A stretch of DNA of 64,000 nucleotides from Clostridia bacterium (GCA_910574835.1 CAJTDE010000027.1:1-64000), one strand, 5' to 3'; shown: positions 1 to 9,625, counted from the stretch's first letter. Numbers and translations: made by a program. The notes: a model not told the origin generated them from the letters alone.

Positions 1-138
1 TGCTTCCGAACTGAAGAAGGCGCCAGAGATTATCTGAAAATCATGTCCTACGTTGGTACGGCACATAAGCAGGGATACAATGCTTACGAAGCAATCAAAA
101 ATGCAATTTCAGGCCACCCTGATTTCATCTTTGAATAG
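1..138 (+). CDS. IS66-type transposase, C-terminal end (partial)
   Basis: The window opens inside a reading frame that gives 45 residues and stops with TAG at 136-138. The tail carries FRTEEGARDY and, further on, YEAIKNAISG, which resembles the C-terminal domain of IS66-family DDE transposases. The rest of the gene lies left of the window. The stop shares its G with the GTG start of the next gene, so the usual non-coding IS66 terminus is absent and the element has probably lost its right end. The assignment rests on a short tail and is moderate. Confidence 0.6.
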   Translation, partial: CFRTEEGARDYLKIMSYVGTAHKQGYNAYEAIKNAISGHPDFIFE

Positions 139-1265
139 TGTTGGCTCTGAATAGTTACAAAAAAATATTTATTGTTGGGATAGCCTGCCTATTAGCTTTT
201 TCGCTTGTGGGCTGTTATGAATACCGGGGACCCTATACCAAGTCGGATGTAGAGGAATATTTGACCGGAAGATACCCGGACGAAATTATCCATATCCGTC
301 AAAAAGGGCTTCAGACCTGGGACTGCTGGTTTGACGAACTGCCGGATGCGGATTTCCAGGTTTGGGTAGGCCAGGGCGGCGGAGACCCAGTGCCGATGCT
401 CTACTCTAAGCTGGTTTCTAATGAGGCAGAGGTACTCCCGGAATACTATTTGAAGCAATATCAGAAAGAGGGAGGCAGCCTGGAGGCATGGGAACTGCGT
501 GACAGCATCTTCTATACCCAATACAGCTCTATGGCCGATGCCAGCTCCGCTCTGGAACAGCTGTCCGCCTTTTTCGCCTGGACAGAGGGCAAGCCTTTGG
601 CCCAGCTGGTGCCAAAGGGACAGTATAACTTCCAGCCGGAACTGCCTTGGCGAACCTATGCCCCACAGTTCCACAACTTTCAAGAGTCGGTCGTTCATGA
701 GCCACAGGATGAACCGGAGGCGGTGCAGGAAACCTTGGAGGATTCCGTAAAGAAATATTATGCCTTTTATTGTTTGCCTTGTGATGAGTTTTCCCAAACA
801 GAACTGGAGGAATATGCGGTGGAAACCTGGACTTGGGACTCGAAACCCAAAGTTTGTCAAGGGGAAGAAATCTTGTCACCGGAACTTCTGGCTGGCATCG
901 GTTTGGAAAGCGGCGTTATTAGCTACGGCGGCCTTTATACATTGTTGATCCGTTTGGATTTTGATGTAAAAGGGACGGTGGAGCATTTTACTGTCACTGG
1001 TGCGGATGGATATTTCTACGAATTTTCCTACAGCTTTTGTGAGGAAAAGGAGATGGACTGGACGAATAATCAAACCATCACCCTACCGGTATGGTATCAT
1101 CTACGGAACGGCTACCCTGTTGGAATAGAGGATGAAACTGACTGGATTTATCGGGGGCCGGTTGTTGCTCTTAAAGGAGGCCGGAACATTGATAACCATA
1201 ACGGCTACTATCATTTTTATATGCCGTTTCTGGAAATTACTGGTCTGAGCGCTTCCTGGGATTGA
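138..1265 (+). CDS. Putative lipoprotein, 375 aa, unknown function
   Basis: The protein has an N-terminal hydrophobic segment (about residues 10-24) followed by a lipobox (SLVGC, Cys at about residue 26), so it is probably a membrane-anchored lipoprotein. The mature part is acidic and rich in Trp and Tyr, and I recognise no domain. The longest frame starts at GTG 138, overlapping the stop of the IS66 fragment. No clear Shine-Dalgarno sequence precedes it because the upstream sequence is transposase coding, so the native start or promoter may have been lost. The gene heads an island of immunity-like genes, but nothing in its own sequence marks it as an immunity protein. Confidence 0.6.
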   Translation: MLALNSYKKIFIVGIACLLAFSLVGCYEYRGPYTKSDVEEYLTGRYPDEIIHIRQKGLQTWDCWFDELPDADFQVWVGQGGGDPVPMLYSKLVSNEAEVLPEYYLKQYQKEGGSLEAWELRDSIFYTQYSSMADASSALEQLSAFFAWTEGKPLAQLVPKGQYNFQPELPWRTYAPQFHNFQESVVHEPQDEPEAVQETLEDSVKKYYAFYCLPCDEFSQTELEEYAVETWTWDSKPKVCQGEEILSPELLAGIGLESGVISYGGLYTLLIRLDFDVKGTVEHFTVTGADGYFYEFSYSFCEEKEMDWTNNQTITLPVWYHLRNGYPVGIEDETDWIYRGPVVALKGGRNIDNHNGYYHFYMPFLEITGLSASWD

Positions 1266-1292
1266 TGGATCTGTATCTTAGCTGCTGTCATT

Positions 1293-1460
1293 ATGACAGT
1301 TATCCGTCTGATATGGGGAAATGTTATATTAGGGAGCGGTGAAGATAAAATACCTTTGGGTATGGTCATCTTCCTTGTACATAATATTGTGCTGCTCTTG
1401 GGAGCGATAGACCTTGTTTCCGCAATCTATCATTTTATACTAAAGTTTCATTGGCTCTGA
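1293..1460 (+). CDS. Small hydrophobic ORF, possible gene remnant
   Basis: A 55-codon frame encodes one hydrophobic stretch (about residues 22-48, including IFLVHNIVLLLGAI) flanked by charged residues. Its stop overlaps the next ATG as TGATG. There is no good ribosome binding site. It lies between the lipoprotein and a GRAM-like fragment, in an interval of short hydrophobic frames (1266-1680) that looks like eroded membrane-protein coding sequence. It may be a small membrane protein or debris. Confidence 0.25.
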   Translation: MTVIRLIWGNVILGSGEDKIPLGMVIFLVHNIVLLLGAIDLVSAIYHFILKFHWL

Positions 1461-1549
1461 TGGCCGGTATCATATTGCTGGCATTGGTGCTTATTGTGCA
1501 GGCATAAAGGATATGGTATTCCAACAAAACAAAAAAGCAGGTGAGAGAC

Positions 1550-1678
1550 ATGGGATTGGCGTATCTTTTCTTGTTCATTATGATACTGGGGGCAACAGGG
1601 GCAGCGGTTGTTTTATTGGTATTGGCGTGGAACTGTGACAAAATTTCAACTGAAACCCGGCGAGACATTGATTGGTAG
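1550..1678 (+). CDS. Small single-TM protein, 42 aa
   Basis: The ATG at 1550 is preceded by GGTGAG. The peptide begins with a strongly hydrophobic segment of about 25 residues followed by a short polar tail. Its end overlaps the GTG-initiated GRAM-like frame at 1635, which suggests either translational coupling or one ancestral gene now read in two frames. No family is recognised. Confidence 0.3.
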   Translation: MGLAYLFLFIMILGATGAAVVLLVLAWNCDKISTETRRDIDW

Positions 1679-1832
1679 TGGGATGATGTCAATCTATTTG
1701 AAGCAAGTACTAAGTAAAAAGCCGTTTCAGGGTAATATCTATATCACTAATCAGCGAGCATGTTTCAAAATCAGCATGATGCCTGGTACTTTGGATATGG
1801 ACTTGCCGCAGTTGGGTGTGCAGAAATTGTAA
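1635..1832 (+). pseudogene. GRAM-like domain fragment
   Basis: Starting at GTG 1635, the frame reads a 65-aa peptide with FQLKPGETLIGSG, then PFQGNIYITNQRACFK. This pattern (charged 'L.pGE' opening and 'G.iy.TNqR..F' strand) is typical of the first half of a GRAM/PH-like domain. Family members are usually over 100 residues, so this copy stops early. The closest typical context is a small cytosolic lipid- or membrane-associated protein. The truncation fits the decay seen throughout this island. Confidence 0.4.
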
Positions 1833-1865
1833 GGCAAAATCGGAATTTGGAGGAATAACAATACA

Positions 1866-2267
1866 ATGGACAGAGATAAAAATCAACTTGAAATTTTTGG
1901 CGGGATTTTTGAATCGCAACAAGCGGCTGAAGATTTTATGAAAATAGTAGATGGAATACCTAAGCGATTTATGGAGGAACTTTACCTTCAAGGTGATTTT
2001 GTGGGACATATTGAAATAAGATTTTTTGAAAAAAAGTCAAATAAGGCAGAGGAATTATTCAGGGATTTCCCTTACGATGAAAAAATTATTGAAACTTTGA
2101 AAGCAAAATTTGCAGATAAAATTAAGCGTCGTATCAATACAGCTATCGTTCTTTATGATTTTGATTGGATGGGACACTTTTCAAATCACTTTCTAAGCCA
2201 AATGAGGGAAAAGAAAACCGATAAATATCATATTTTTTACATAGAAAGTGTATTTCCATACAAGTAA
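1866..2267 (+). CDS. Imm22-like immunity protein, 133 aa
   Basis: A compact 133-aa acidic protein with no signal peptide. The opening LEIFGGIFESQQAAEDF resembles the 'iW.G.f.see.l..y' start of the Imm22 family of polymorphic-toxin immunity proteins, and the middle contains aromatic-acidic patches usual for these inhibitors. ATG 1866 follows GGAGG at 1851. The region is much more AT-rich than the preceding lipoprotein gene, which suggests separate acquisition. No cognate toxin is visible, so the specificity is unknown; the family call is tentative. Confidence 0.45.
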   Translation: MDRDKNQLEIFGGIFESQQAAEDFMKIVDGIPKRFMEELYLQGDFVGHIEIRFFEKKSNKAEELFRDFPYDEKIIETLKAKFADKIKRRINTAIVLYDFDWMGHFSNHFLSQMREKKTDKYHIFYIESVFPYK

Positions 2268-2291
2268 CTTTAACTTGAGAGGATGACCAGG

Positions 2292-2468
2292 ATGAAAAAT
2301 ATTATCTTTGGTAATAGTTTAATGCTTTTTGGTATCGCATTACTTATTCTTGCAGGATTGGAGATTATGCCAATATGTGTTTTTTGGCCTGCTGTCATTC
2401 TTGTGTTGGCTGGTTTTATAATGGAAGGAATTGGATATTTCAGCAAAGGTAATAAGGAGAAACAGTGA
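2292..2468 (+). CDS. Small membrane protein, 58 aa
   Basis: The peptide is almost entirely two hydrophobic helices (about residues 7-24 and 29-48) ending in a basic tail GKGNKEKQ-like segment. I prefer the ATG at 2292, which lies behind a weak AGGATGACCAGG, over the ATG at 2283. The stop overlaps the GTG of the next degraded gene. It resembles two-TM proteins that accompany immunity genes in Firmicutes, but the function is unknown. Confidence 0.45.
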   Translation: MKNIIFGNSLMLFGIALLILAGLEIMPICVFWPAVILVLAGFIMEGIGYFSKGNKEKQ

Positions 2469-2917
2469 AAAATTTTAAGAACTATACACCGGAAAAATAT
2501 GCAACATCTGATTTTTAAAAATTTGAAGAAGGGATTTATAAAACAAAAAGTCGATAAAGCGTTGGTGATGAAGATATTTTTGTTACATCTCTCACATTTG
2601 AGCGAGAAGATTTAAGACATATATGGAAATTGGAGCCTTATCCTTGTTTGGAAATTTTTGAAGATTTTTATGAGAATTTTCAAAATGCACATGATATTCG
2701 AACATCTTTTTTCGAGATATTACCTATTGAAGAAATCCATATAAAAAATGGAGGGCTTGTTTTTGCTATGGAACATAAAAATTCATATCTTATAGGAGTT
2801 GAGATGTTGGATTTAGATTGTGAAGATCCTCGTGTTAAATATCAGACACATGAAAATGATATATGGTTTAATGAGAGTGGAAGTTTAAGAAGTTTTCTAT
2901 TTAAAATATCAGCATGA
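2465..2917 (+). pseudogene. Degraded SUKH-like immunity gene with two in-frame stops
   Basis: Reading from GTG 2465, one frame runs to 2917 and would give about 150 residues, broken by TAA at 2516-2518 and TAA at 2555-2557. The downstream half (DPRVKYQTHENDIWF, then SGSLRSFL) is like the C-terminal part of SMI1/KNR4-type (SUKH) or similar immunity proteins. The frame is continuous across both stops, so the gene was inactivated by point changes and not by rearrangement. A residual product could start at TTG 2630 (95 aa), but no ribosome binding site supports it. Confidence 0.5.
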
Positions 2918-2954
2918 CAAATATTACATATAATGAACAGTACTGTACACATAA

Positions 2955-3218
2955 AAATACGGAACGTTTCGGAATATTATATGCATCACCCTTGCTTTAT
3001 TAGTACTGTTATCCGCTCCTACTGGCTGGCTGTATGATTTGTGGACCGGCGAGGGAACGTACAATTATCCGACTGGTTATGTACGCTATACCACTGCCGA
3101 GGAACGCCGGATGCTGGATGTTCTGCTCCGGCTTGCCGTGTGCGTGGCCACAGCCGTGATTGTGTGGGGTATCAAAAAGGCTTTTATTAAATTCAAATTC
3201 ATGGAGGAAATGCTATAA
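2955..3218 (+). pseudogene. Membrane-protein fragment without a start codon
   Basis: After an in-frame TAA at 2952-2954 the frame is open for 87 codons to TAA 3216-3218. It contains two hydrophobic helices (LALLVLLSAP and VCVATAVIVWGI) around a polar loop and has no ATG/GTG/TTG start near its beginning. It looks like the 3' part of a two-TM protein gene. Its stop overlaps the presumed start site of the following gene. Confidence 0.4.
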
Positions 3219-3643
3219 GCAATAAATTTTTTGCTGATTCTTTGTTTGTTTCTTACATCTACGGAATACCCTCTAACGAGCGCATTCCGTATATCCAGGG
3301 GGAGTCACTTACACAGGAAATCGTAAATCGCTTGGCAGATCAAATACTTTCTGGAATTGTCTGTTCTGTCCAATTTGACGATGAAACAAAGGAAAATAGT
3401 TTGGCTGCTGATTTTCGGGAGGGATGGTCAACTGTATATATTGTCAAAGAATGTGAGAATTATTATGAGTTTGTAAATGATCAGTTTCCAACTTGTGAAA
3501 CGCAGTTAAATATCACTGGCGATTGGCCTGCTCCCAAAAAACATGCAACCCAGGATTTGCATCTGATGGCAGAAATCATTATACATTTCATGCAAACGGG
3601 AATGGCATATCCAGACTGTACATGGGAGCATACAATCCATTAA
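3215..3643 (+). CDS. Immunity-like protein with lost ATG start
   Basis: The protein is small and acidic with no transmembrane segment and no recognised family, and it sits in the immunity island. The coding frame extends upstream of the first regular start (TTG 3242) to ATA 3215, which lies at the correct distance from GGAGGAA at 3202-3208. The sequence CTATAAGC there would be CTATGAGC, a standard ATGA stop/start overlap, with one G-to-A change. The gene has therefore probably lost its start codon while the upstream stop stayed a stop (TGA to TAA). A shorter product from TTG 3242 (133 aa) remains possible. Confidence 0.45.
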   Translation: MSNKFFADSLFVSYIYGIPSNERIPYIQGESLTQEIVNRLADQILSGIVCSVQFDDETKENSLAADFREGWSTVYIVKECENYYEFVNDQFPTCETQLNITGDWPAPKKHATQDLHLMAEIIIHFMQTGMAYPDCTWEHTIH

Positions 3644-3710
3644 GGCATCAGAAACAATTTGGTTAAAGAAAAAGAACTTCTTTAGTGAATATGGAAGGAA
3701 GTGAAAGCCT

Positions 3711-5602
3711 ATGTCGAACACATTTCCGTTAGAAGAATTACGCTCATTGTTAGAAAAGGCAAGGGCTACAGATGCCGATTTGAAACAATTTGGTGCAAAA
3801 CAGCATAAATATCAATGGAATCCGCCAGTGTCTCTCAAAGAAATTGAAGAATTTGAGCGGGAAACAGCGATTTCACTTCCGGACGGCTACCGTAACTTTC
3901 TGCTACAGGCGGGGAATGGCGGAGCCGGGCCTTTTTACGGCCTGTTTTCACTGGAGCAGGTGAAGGGCTGGCTGAGCTGGCAGGTGGAGCCGGGAGAAAC
4001 GCCGTATCTTGTTCCGGGAACCGATCCGGATTCTTTAAAAGATTTGGGCGACAGGGATCACGACTGGCGGCGAGGCTGTATTCCTATTGAATCTCAGGGA
4101 GATACTTATTTTACTTATCTGCTAGTGACGGGGCCGGATCGAGGCCGTGTAGTTTATATAGAATATGAGCGCTCCTGGATATTCTTCCCCAGGGAGCCGG
4201 ACTTTTTATCCTGGTATATCCGCTGGCTGCGGGAGGCGGCAGCCGGTTACGATATGGGGTGGTTCGGCCTTTCTCTGGATGGCGATGAAGAAACGCTGCG
4301 AAAACATTACATCCAGGCCGATACGGATGCGGAACGGTTACTGGCCGTTAGCAGCATGGACAAGTTTCCGGCCTTATCCGAGACTTCCCAGGATTTCATA
4401 CGCGGGATTTTGGACGAATGGATCACAAAGGAAGATGTTGGAAGCCTGCCCCTGCTGGCTTACCGTGTAGATCCTGTGTTATATGGGCAGTTTTTGGATA
4501 AACGGTGGGAGGCAGGGTTGTTTGACCAGGTAGTCTATGAGTTGTACCACACGCCTGCGGAAAGGAAAGATCTGGCGAAGAGCTGGAGGGAGCGCATTCT
4601 GGATAAGCTGTCGGAGCTTTCCCCGGAAACCTATTGTATCGCCATACCGCTTTTAAGGATGGGCGGTGAAGTGAAACTGGAACAGGTGGCGTTTCTTCTG
4701 GACAAAGCCGAAGGAAGGGAAAAAAGGGAACTGCTGTATGATCTGGGACGTTTCCCGGACGCAAAAGAACACCTGGAGATATGGCTGGACTTTTTGCGGG
4801 AACGAGAGGATTTGGAGCTGCTCCATTATGCCTGCTGTCGGTTCCATGCATAAACGACCCTCGGTTACGGGAAGCATTGCTTGAGGTGCAGGAGGCATTT
4901 CCGTTTGCACTGGAGCAAATCCATGTTGACGATTATAAGGACAAAGAAGCATTAGAGCGTTCTTTCCGCCGGAATGAGGAATGTAAAGTCTACAAAGCGG
5001 CTGGCACGGTGTTAAAGGATTTGTTTTATGAAAGCATTAACCCGGAGAATACCTGTTTTCCCCGCCCATACCGTCTGGAGATGCTTGGAAATGCACTGGC
5101 TGACCTTGGCATGTACCGGACACCCCCAGCAGATGGGGTTTTGCTGCATCCGCTGATTGCCCTTGCCATCCGGCAGGAATCGGACGGACGGCTGCCGTCT
5201 ACAGCCTGGGACTGGAGGCGAAAGTTAAAGCAAATGAAAAAGCTGCAGCTTGTTCTGTCCGAAAAAACAGTTCAGAGTTGGGATGATGAAAGGCGCTATG
5301 CATATCTTCGTGCGCCGGAGGAACATTTTCCCCCGGAACCTTACTATTATGACCTCCGGGGCTGGTCTGCCATCGGGCGTATGGAGAATTTACGGGAACT
5401 GCGAATCTGTGAAATATGCGTGGAGGATTTTTCTTTCCTGACAGAATGTAAAAATCTGCGGACGTTATCCCTTTATAATACAAATTTTACGGATTGCCGA
5501 CTACTGCTGAAATTGCCTAAGCTAAAATATGTTGACCTGCGCTCCTGCCGCTTGATACATAAAGAGGTTTTGAAGAAACTTCATGCGGAGTGTGAGCTAT
5601 AA
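3711..5602 (+). pseudogene. SMI1/KNR4 (SUKH) immunity protein with repeat-rich C-terminus, frameshifted
   Basis: The first 380 codons (3711-4853) carry a SUKH domain at about residues 35-170, including ISLPDGYRNFLLQAGNG, the usual 'lP.dy..fl...nG' signature, and then helical repeats. The frame stops just after ACCRFHA, but the next frame continues at once with NDPRLREALLEVQEAF and runs to 5602. That second part ends in a leucine-rich segment (ENLRELRI, KNLRTLSLYNT, LPKLKYVDL). The second frame has no ribosome binding site of its own. I read this as one gene of about 630 codons with a frameshift near 4850. SUKH proteins neutralise diverse polymorphic toxins by direct binding; the target here is unknown. 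Confidence 0.65.
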
Positions 5603-5636
5603 GTATTGGCGGATATTGCATCAAGAACAGTTATAA

Positions 5637-5849
5637 GGTGATGAGGGAGCCGGGTTTTTATGTTCGGAAGATTATGATGTGCAGGGAGGCAAGGCATGGC
5701 AATGGAATGAATGGGAACTGCTCAGCCTGGAGGCCGCAGGAAATTATGAAAAAGATAATCAGCGAGGAGATTCGTTTATAGAAAAGATGAATGTGGAAAC
5801 GCATCTGTTAGACATTGATAAGACCATCTATGGCATTGGGGAGGAATGA
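5637..5849 (+). pseudogene. 3' fragment of an unidentified immunity-island gene
   Basis: The frame opens after TAA 5634-5636, gives about 70 codons and stops at TGA 5847-5849. It contains KAWQWNEWELLSLEAAG and ends TIYGIGEE. There is no start codon near the open end and no ribosome binding site, so it is the remaining tail of a larger gene. Its last bases supply the GGGGAGGA ribosome binding site of the next gene. Confidence 0.35.
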
Positions 5850-5853
5850 AGTC

Positions 5854-7413
5854 ATGAAAAAGGAGCTGTGCTCAGCCAGATTAAAACAAAGAACTGCAAA
5901 GCCGGGAGAGGTATATGCCTTTTATGTGGAAATGCTGGGGAAATACGGCGCCTGCCAGATCCTTGCCGTGGATGGCAAAAGCATTTGCTATGTGCTGCTT
6001 GATTATCTGGAGGATGACCTGCCCGGAGAAGATATACTGGAGCGGTTACAACCGTATCACCGGGAATCCTTCCGGTATCACCATCAGATGATAAAAACAG
6101 GGATTGAAAATACGCCTGTTCCTCGGGATTACCGGTACATAGGCCAGTGCAGCCTTAAAAGCAGTCCTGTATGGGATTCCTACTCCTGGAAGTGGCCCAC
6201 AGGGGAAGATTACTATTATGAAGATCGTTGGAAGTCTTTTGACGAAACCGACAGGTCGGCATACAAAAAAAATATAAACAGCGGCGATTTTGTGTCTATA
6301 CATGGCAGGATGTTCCGAAAGAATACCGGAGGACTGCGGGATGATCTTTACCAATGCCTAACAGAAAAAGATACGTTAGAAGAGTTTCCCTGCATCACCT
6401 ATGCCGAATTGCAGGGGTATTCCGGTAAGCTTCAGAAGCTGCTCTCCACAGCGCCGCTGCTTCGGACACTGCGTCTGCAAAAGGCAGGTGTGGAGGTACT
6501 TGACCTTGGGAAGACCTGCCTGGACAATCTGGAGCTGGATATGAGCGGAATCAGGCAACTGGTACTTCCAAAAGATACCCACTCTCTGAAGCTGTATGGG
6601 AAGATCCGCCCGGAACTGCAGATTGACGACAGCCTTTGCAGTGGGAAACTGACCCTGGAAATATCCTTGAAAAAGGCGCTGCTTCTAAGATACGGACTTC
6701 AAAAAAACCGGGTTTGGAGGCTCCGCCTGACCGACATAAAAGAGCTGGATATGAGGCAGGCGGCCGAACAGTTTCCGGAAGCGGAATATTTAAACATAAG
6801 CGGAGTTCCCGGCACCGTAACCCATATGCAGGAGGCAGGAAAGCTGTCCGGGCTTCGAACCTTTTATTGTAAGGATCTGTTTGGATATGATGAGAGGGAT
6901 ATGGAAGCATTGGAGGGGCTACAGGAACTGCGGGAGCTGGATTTTAACAGCATTCCCAAAGGAGCGGGCCTGTACCTGAAAAAACACTGGAAAGAAAAGC
7001 TGGACAGGCTATGTGTCACCCACCTGCGGGATGAAGGATGGCTTAGGGATAACCTGGAGAACCCGCTCCGCCATTGGGATGGAAACGAGTTCATTCCTGA
7101 GGCGGCATACCGGAGCGCCAGAAAGTGCTATAAAGATACAAAAAAGCTGCTGACGGAGGCGATGGGCAGGGCGGCGGACAGAAAAGAAATCGAAGAGATT
7201 GTCCGCAGGTACACACAATCTTTTAATAAGCTCAATGACCGCTATGAGGAGTTTATCGAGACAGAGGAACGGGAGGAAATCTTTATGGCCATGCGGAGGC
7301 TTTACGAAGAGTGTATCCTGCAAGGAGAATACGGACAGGCGGATGAGAATGCGGCGCCTGTGACGCTTTCGGAGATTTGGAATGTCATGGATGAGGTGCG
7401 GGAGAACTGGTGA
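5854..7413 (+). CDS. Imm26-like immunity protein fused to leucine-rich region, 519 aa
   Basis: The start is ATG 5854, preceded by GGGGAGGA at 5839-5846. The first 60 residues include KPGEVYAFYVEMLGKYGACQ, resembling the Imm26 family opening ('pGdv.a..l..GkyG...il'). Residues about 190-380 are leucine-rich with irregular repeats (TLRLQKAGVEVLDLG, LRTFYCKDLFG, LRELDFNS). The C-terminal 130 residues are highly charged and helical. No signal peptide is present. It fits the polyimmunity proteins of Firmicutes, in which several immunity modules are combined in one polypeptide. The toxin target is unknown. Confidence 0.6.
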   Translation: MKKELCSARLKQRTAKPGEVYAFYVEMLGKYGACQILAVDGKSICYVLLDYLEDDLPGEDILERLQPYHRESFRYHHQMIKTGIENTPVPRDYRYIGQCSLKSSPVWDSYSWKWPTGEDYYYEDRWKSFDETDRSAYKKNINSGDFVSIHGRMFRKNTGGLRDDLYQCLTEKDTLEEFPCITYAELQGYSGKLQKLLSTAPLLRTLRLQKAGVEVLDLGKTCLDNLELDMSGIRQLVLPKDTHSLKLYGKIRPELQIDDSLCSGKLTLEISLKKALLLRYGLQKNRVWRLRLTDIKELDMRQAAEQFPEAEYLNISGVPGTVTHMQEAGKLSGLRTFYCKDLFGYDERDMEALEGLQELRELDFNSIPKGAGLYLKKHWKEKLDRLCVTHLRDEGWLRDNLENPLRHWDGNEFIPEAAYRSARKCYKDTKKLLTEAMGRAADRKEIEEIVRRYTQSFNKLNDRYEEFIETEEREEIFMAMRRLYEECILQGEYGQADENAAPVTLSEIWNVMDEVRENW

Positions 7414-7451
7414 GATATGGTTTAATGCTTGGATGAGGAGGACAGCAGGCA

Positions 7452-7877
7452 ATGAATGACATGTTATTTCAGATAACAAATCCAGGGGTAGAAGAGAAGG
7501 CGATACAACTTTTAGAAGATCAGTTTCATTTTCAAATGTCATGGGACATGAAATCGTTTTATCTGAAACAGAATGGGGCGATTCTGTCTTCTGGTATCAA
7601 GATTGATCCGGAAGCTTGCTCATTGAGTTTTTTTCATCCCATTGACAGGCAGTATCAAATGCATGTTTTGACAATCAATAAGCTTTTAGATTGGAAGAAT
7701 ATGGATGGGTTTATCCCTATGTGCTATATTCCTTTTTGTTCCGATGAGGCGGACGATAGTTATTATATCCGGGTTGATAAAGAAGGATATGGAAAGGTCT
7801 ATTATATTTTCAGTGAATTTCTGGATGAATTTCCGGAAGACCCGGATGGGAATGGCTATATAGCAGGCTGTTTTTAG
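7452..7877 (+). CDS. SMI1/KNR4 (SUKH) family immunity protein, 141 aa
   Basis: A single-domain SUKH protein. WDMKSFYLKQNGAI matches the 'p.dyk.fyl..NG' helix, and FIPICYIPFCS-like sequence (FIPMCYIPFCSDEADDSYY) followed by KVYYIFSEF matches the conserved core strand and helix. The length of about 140 residues is normal for the family. ATG 7452 follows GAGGACAG. It is 14 bp upstream of the following large multidomain gene and is likely co-transcribed with it. No defect is visible, so this is one of the intact immunity genes of the island. Confidence 0.75.
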   Translation: MNDMLFQITNPGVEEKAIQLLEDQFHFQMSWDMKSFYLKQNGAILSSGIKIDPEACSLSFFHPIDRQYQMHVLTINKLLDWKNMDGFIPMCYIPFCSDEADDSYYIRVDKEGYGKVYYIFSEFLDEFPEDPDGNGYIAGCF

Positions 7878-7891
7878 GAGGAGTTTACAGA

Positions 7892-9625
7892 ATGATGAAA
7901 CAGTATGGGATCGATCCAAGGCTTGTGATTTGGATTCAAAGAAACACAGGGCATGATCTGCAGACATTCAGCGATCTGGCGAAAATGAAAAGCCTGGACA
8001 GCAGAAGGAGAAATTTTTCGGCTGCTAGAAAAATAGAGGACATACGTCTTCCTTCCTGGCTCATGGTAAAGGAAAATGATTTTTCTTTAATCGGGGAAAT
8101 GACAAAGCTAAAGCAGCTGTCCCTCCATGATGTGGAGATAGATGACTATTCTTTTTTGGTCAGATGCAGATCTTTAAGTACCCTGGATCTGCAGGATACC
8201 AGCTTTTCAGACTGCCGCCTGCTGGCAGAGCTTCCGGCGCTGAAGAAAGTCCTTCTGCCTCCTTACAGCCAGCTGAAACATACGGAGGTGCTGGAACTGC
8301 TGTTCTGTCTCTGGGAGATAAAAGAAGAAAAAGCAGAAGAACCAAAAGCGGCAGGGCAGCCCTGCGGGGAGAAAACCCCTTCTGAGGGCAGTCCGGCATC
8401 CGGGGAGCCGCTGCATCTGGGAGATACGGCGCATTTGAGTATTGAGGGCATGGGGATTGTCCTGTTTTCTTCGGAGGTTATGAAATCTGTTGTTCCGGGG
8501 AGCGACTTTTTGACAGAAGAATTCACGGATCCGAAACAGGTGGGGGAGCATATCCGGAAAGGGGATATCACGGCTTTCTGTACCGGTACAGGAGGGGAGT
8601 TCATCCTATGGTTCCGGTCCGGCTATCCGGATTCCAATGGGGAGAAAGAGTTTCCGGTGATGATCCGGCTGGCGGTGGAGGTAAGGGGCGGTTCCCTGCA
8701 GTTTGGCGACCTGTTCTGGTTGAATGACTGGAATCCGGATTTCCCACAGGAGCAGATACTATCTCTGCCGGATGGATACTATCATATAACGGTCTGCACG
8801 AAAAAACCGGAATCCGGATACTGGGGGGATGACCAGATCATTTGTCTCTATTTTAATAAATTGGAAGAAATGCCGGAGCTTACATGGCCTGGAGTTCCTT
8901 ACTTGTTTACAGAAGAACAAGAGGCAGAACCGCAAGGAACAGGCACACAGGGACAGAACAAAAGAGACTATATGGAAATGATCCGACAGCTGTATGCGGT
9001 GGAAACGTTGCAGGGTTATACAGATGAAGAGATCACTATCGTAAAAAAATATTTTGACCCATTGCCTTTGACACTGGAGGAATTTTGGAAAAAGGCTGCT
9101 CGCACAGAGGCAATTCATAAGGTACAGGATCAATGGATCAGACCAGAAAATTTTGAGAAATGGGATTGGTTAAGAGATGGCGATTACCTGGTAATTTTAA
9201 TTGAAAATCAGGGATGCTGCCGGGCGGGAATCCGAAGAAAAGATCTGACAAAGGCAGATCCGCCGGTCTATGTGACTGTAGATGATATAAATGGCGAGAA
9301 ATGGACGTTGTGTGCCGGAACATTCAGTGAGTTTCTGCAGGCTGCTCTAGCTTATGAAGCAGTGTTTGCGTTTCCCTTTTATAAAGAAGGGCTTGTTTTT
9401 TGGCTTACAGAAAAGGAAATGGAAATTGTTCAGTCCGGCCTTGAAAAACAACCGTTTGGTCTTCATAGCTGGCTGGAAATGGATATGAGTTTTTACAGCA
9501 ATGCCTCTGACAATATGGCTGTAGTGATGGACTGCGGCGATTTGGAAGTGCTTTATGGAGCTGCCAGTGAGACGGGATACAAGAGGCTTATGGAGGTCAT
9601 GGAGGGAATCGGAGAAACGTTATAA
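7892..9625 (+). CDS. Multidomain polyimmunity-type protein, 577 aa
   Basis: The ATG at 7892 follows TAGGAGGAG. Three parts can be seen. Residues about 45-150 are leucine-rich (LKQLSLHDVEI, LSTLDLQDTSFSDCRLL, LPALKKVLL), clearly paralogous to the end of the 3711-5602 gene. A low-complexity Glu/Pro/Gly linker follows. The central domain (about 180-350) is beta-rich and contains LGDTAHLSIEGMG. The C-terminal part (about 385-577) looks SUKH-like (PLPLTLEEFWKKA, DWLRDGDYLVIL, TFSEFLQAAL). No signal peptide or toxin domain is present. The architecture fits a fused polyimmunity protein that could neutralise more than one toxin type. Confidence 0.6.
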   Translation: MMKQYGIDPRLVIWIQRNTGHDLQTFSDLAKMKSLDSRRRNFSAARKIEDIRLPSWLMVKENDFSLIGEMTKLKQLSLHDVEIDDYSFLVRCRSLSTLDLQDTSFSDCRLLAELPALKKVLLPPYSQLKHTEVLELLFCLWEIKEEKAEEPKAAGQPCGEKTPSEGSPASGEPLHLGDTAHLSIEGMGIVLFSSEVMKSVVPGSDFLTEEFTDPKQVGEHIRKGDITAFCTGTGGEFILWFRSGYPDSNGEKEFPVMIRLAVEVRGGSLQFGDLFWLNDWNPDFPQEQILSLPDGYYHITVCTKKPESGYWGDDQIICLYFNKLEEMPELTWPGVPYLFTEEQEAEPQGTGTQGQNKRDYMEMIRQLYAVETLQGYTDEEITIVKKYFDPLPLTLEEFWKKAARTEAIHKVQDQWIRPENFEKWDWLRDGDYLVILIENQGCCRAGIRRKDLTKADPPVYVTVDDINGEKWTLCAGTFSEFLQAALAYEAVFAFPFYKEGLVFWLTEKEMEIVQSGLEKQPFGLHSWLEMDMSFYSNASDNMAVVMDCGDLEVLYGAASETGYKRLMEVMEGIGETL

